From positions 33,125,161 through 33,189,160 of the forward strand of contig JAKSZT010053883.1 in the NCBI GenBank assembly GCA_026826555.1: a DNA stretch of 64,000 nt, given 5' to 3'. The translations under genes and the position numbers were made by a program. Positions within the stretch are counted from its first letter, which is position 1; every line of letters starts with the position of its first letter. Under the pieces are notes generated by a model. It made no database searches. It had not been told where the DNA came from and worked only from the letters and a program-made list of their open reading frames with translations. This document shows positions 61,490-64,000 of this stretch, piece after piece. The stretch is from Tolypeutes matacus. Its lineage: Eukaryota; Chordata; Mammalia; Cingulata; Chlamyphoridae.

Positions 61490-64000
61490 AAACAAAAAAC
61501 AAACAACAAACTTTATTGGATGTTTGCAACAATGGGGTGGGGGTAGGGGTTGGGGGTCACCAGGAAGGCTTGGGAATATAAACAAAAAATGCAAGTCCTC
61601 AACCACAGAAGCACACATACGCAGTTGCTTTTCCCCATTCCCACAGTCTCTTGGGGAGAATGGTTCCAAAATCAACTAAGATGCTGAAAATTCTGGGCCA
61701 TTTCCGCCCCATTGAATGGTGTCAACAAATTCTTCTGGAGTTGGGTACTTGAAATGTGTTTCTCACAGCCCCACTGTGAGTGAATGTGGGATTCTCCGGC
61801 TGGGAAGCTGCTAACCAGCAGGGACTGGACGGCAGCATTGACCTGGTATCCTGGGAGTAGCTGCGCCACCCCCCCCCATGGAGCTGCTGGGGAGAGGAGG
61901 AAGAAGCAGATGTCATCTTTTGCTGAGAGCATGTCTTTGGGAGAAAGGTGAAGCTGGTCTTTGCCTTCTGCCCACCTCCCTCTGGCCCCCTCTTCCAACT
62001 TCTGTGCGGAGCCTGCACGGCTTCATCTTCCCTCCACTCCCTCCCTGCCATCTCCCTCAGTAATACTTCCTGCCAGGAACCCACTCTCTGAAGTGACCCC
62101 GCTCCCATCCCACCCAGCTGTCCCTGCTGCCCCACATACAGGACCAGGACAAAAGCAAACCCATCGAACTAACTCAAGCCAAGAAGTGAAAGAATTACTT
62201 TAGCTCTTTCTCCCTCCTTGAGGAATTTGCCTTTTCAAAAGAGCTTTCTGGGTCACTCAAATGATCTCTGCCCTCTTTTCCAGTTCTCTGAAAGGGCCCT
62301 TCCCTCACCCCCCACTCTGGGCTTTTTGTAAACTCCGAGTCCCCTCAATTCAGCCTCTGGGGAGGAGGGTGGTGTGGGGGATCTTCCTGGGGGTGACATT
62401 CAAAGTATTTAATAACCAGTGCAGAGAACCCCACTGCCTCAGGTCTGCCAGGCATTAATCAGTCAGTGGGGGTCCAGGAGAAAAGCCAGGTTGGAGGGGG
62501 AGACGGAAGGAACTCAGAGGAAGCAGATCTCTGCCAACCAGCACGGCGGTGTCTCTATATTTTAACAAGTGGTCCAGTTGAATGTCAGTCCTGGGTCTGC
62601 CCCGACCTTGTCCAGTCTCTGCTGTTCCACAGGGAATGGCTGCTGGGCTGTTTTTTTCCCTCTGTTAGAGGAAAAGTGGCCTGGGTTGGAGCTGGGTAAT
62701 GAAATGGCCTCTGAGCAGAACCAGCTGCGTGAATCCTGGAAGAACAGGATCTCCGGCCATCGACCCACGGTGTGACCTTGGACAGCCAGGCCAGGCGGCC
62801 TCCGTCCTTCCTCTCGCCCCTCCTCACAGTTATTTATATCCCTCCTGACAGCCCTTGGCTGTTCCAGCAGTCTGGGCTCTGTGAGCCGGATGTAAACCAG
62901 GCAGCACAAGCGTCTGGTGCTGACTCCCAAGAGGATTCTTCTCTGGGCTCCATCGCATGGTACCACGGCCCCTCCACATTGTGCCCCCAATGGGAGACCA
63001 CATGCCTCGAGGAGGGTGGCCGTGGGAAAGGCGGGGAGCTGGGTCTCTGTTGCTCAAGGCTGAGTCCTGGCTGGGAGCGCTGTCCAAGGCCTGGTGGAGA
63101 GGAGCCTTGCTGCTGCCTGCTGGGAAGCCTCCTGGCCAGGCTTCTCAGGCCAGCTGTGTACAGGGAACTATCAGTTGGTGTCCACAGCTGGGGGGGGTGC
63201 AGAAGCAGGCCCTACTGGGCCCCAAATCACCAGGCTTTGGCCGTGGCAGTGGATGAGTCTGTCCTGTGGTTCTCTGCCATGGGGTAGGCTGAAGACAGGT
63301 GGGCAGGGACAGACAGGTTCCCAGAAGAGCTCCTTGTGGTCCCTGCTGAGCTACTTATCTTGCAGAAGCGAGGCTGACACCGTATTTGGCCCCGCGGCCT
63401 GGGAAAGCTGCAGCAGTCAGTCGCTGCTCCTGGCTGGTCTGACCTCTCCACAGAGGCAGCCTGCCTCGGTTACCATGCCTTTGGGTTAAAGCTTAGTTCC
63501 CAGACCTGAGTTTCACGCCTGCGGCCCCATGTGTGCTGAGCTGGGCAGGAGAGGGATTCAGGGCACACTCTTAGGATCTATCCAGGTGAGGAATGGGACC
63601 AAGCTTCTGAGGTCAGAATAGCTCCGGGAGAGCTGGGTGGACAAGCTGTGATGAGGAGGGAGGAGGACAGATGGGCCAAAGGGGGAGGAGATACCTTCAC
63701 ACTTGAGCCAGTCCAGGATGCAAAGCAGAAAAGGTGGTGCCGTTTTTAGAGTTCCTGAAAAAAGAACTTTCCTCACTCCTGGAGGTGGGGGGGGAGGGGA
63801 GGGGGGAGAGCCAGCTCAGAAAGCCCCGATTTCAGCGATTTCTGAGACCCAGGAGTGGCAGAGCATGGCTCCTGCAGACCTCCCAGCCCGCCCCGGGGAA
63901 GAGGGGCTGGGGGCAGGGGCAGCTGCATAGGCAGTGGTCCCCACGGCAGTAGGGGGGCTGGGGGAGGAGGAAGACGGCAGGAGGGGTGCCGTGAGGCTGC
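61490..64000 (-). other. HEYL: Probable 3' UTR of HEYL (continues beyond the right edge)
   Basis: From a minus-strand AATAAA at 61512-61517 rightwards, 2.5 kb contain no SINE, L1 or L2, in contrast to everything to the left. No HEYL codons are visible; the call rests on position. In human HEYL is the next gene upstream of PABPC4, on the same strand, its 3' end about 45 kb from the PABPC4 promoter, and it has a long 3' UTR (from memory). Here the distance is about 42 kb. HEYL is a Notch-induced bHLH repressor. Confidence 0.5.
61512..61517 (-). terminator. Poly(A) signal AATAAA, probably HEYL
   Basis: The minus strand reads catccaataaagtttgttgt. G/T-rich sequence follows (ttgtttgttttttgtttttt), as at a cleavage site. 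Expected end near 61490. Confidence 0.55.

Noticed and set aside
61862..61878. C and G homopolymer runs (also 27768, 35408, 63787) as quadruplex elements
   Set aside because: Too short or irregular to claim structure; they could be sequencing slips.

Overview
This window is mammalian nuclear DNA. Genes are split into short exons with GT-AG introns, there are two CpG-rich promoters, and L1, L2, MIR and MER repeats are everywhere. Dozens of copies of a tRNA-derived SINE have A and B boxes, a tail of the aaataaataaataaaatcttt type and target-site duplications (TSDs). They match what I know as DAS-SINEs of armadillos, so I infer a xenarthran, most likely an armadillo such as Dasypus. The assembly has one gap, 400 Ns at 19343-19742.

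Gene layout, all on the minus strand: (1) 1-3.5 kb, the first four coding exons of a PPIE-type cyclophilin (RRM part) with its CpG/ETS/YY1-type promoter. It lies about 1 kb beyond the 3' end of PABPC4, which in human is the position of PPIEL (annotated as a pseudogene, from memory). Here the exons are open and the splice sites canonical. (2) 4.4-19.9 kb, PABPC4, essentially complete: 14 constitutive coding exons, one 87-nt cassette exon, a separate 3'-UTR exon and a poly(A) signal. Without the cassette it predicts 631 residues (660 with it), if the first 23 residues, lost in the gap, match human. Upstream lie a TATA box, a TOP-like pyrimidine tract at the expected start site and a very A-rich 5' UTR. 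(3) 61.5-64.0 kb, probably the 3' UTR of HEYL, judged from synteny, spacing and a poly(A) signal.

The 41 kb between PABPC4 and HEYL is intergenic and full of retroposons. It includes a nearly full-length but broken L1 (44.5-49.5 kb), a 5'-truncated L1 with clear TSDs that later took in five or six further insertions (53.4-58.5 kb), and minus-strand L1s at 25.8-27.0 and 36.6-40.5 kb.

L1 machinery has also moved cellular RNAs here: a BOLL mRNA that seems to have skipped two exons, the 3' part of 28S rRNA, a U6 snRNA fused to an L1 3' end, a short unidentified mRNA 3' end, and a 610-bp mosaic insert inside a PABPC4 intron. A small unclassified A-tailed retroposon family has three copies, one only 20 bp from a PPIE-like splice acceptor. 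I saw no CRISPR array, operon or other prokaryotic system. The interest lies in the insertion history, the PABPC4 5' UTR and the apparently intact PPIE-like neighbour.
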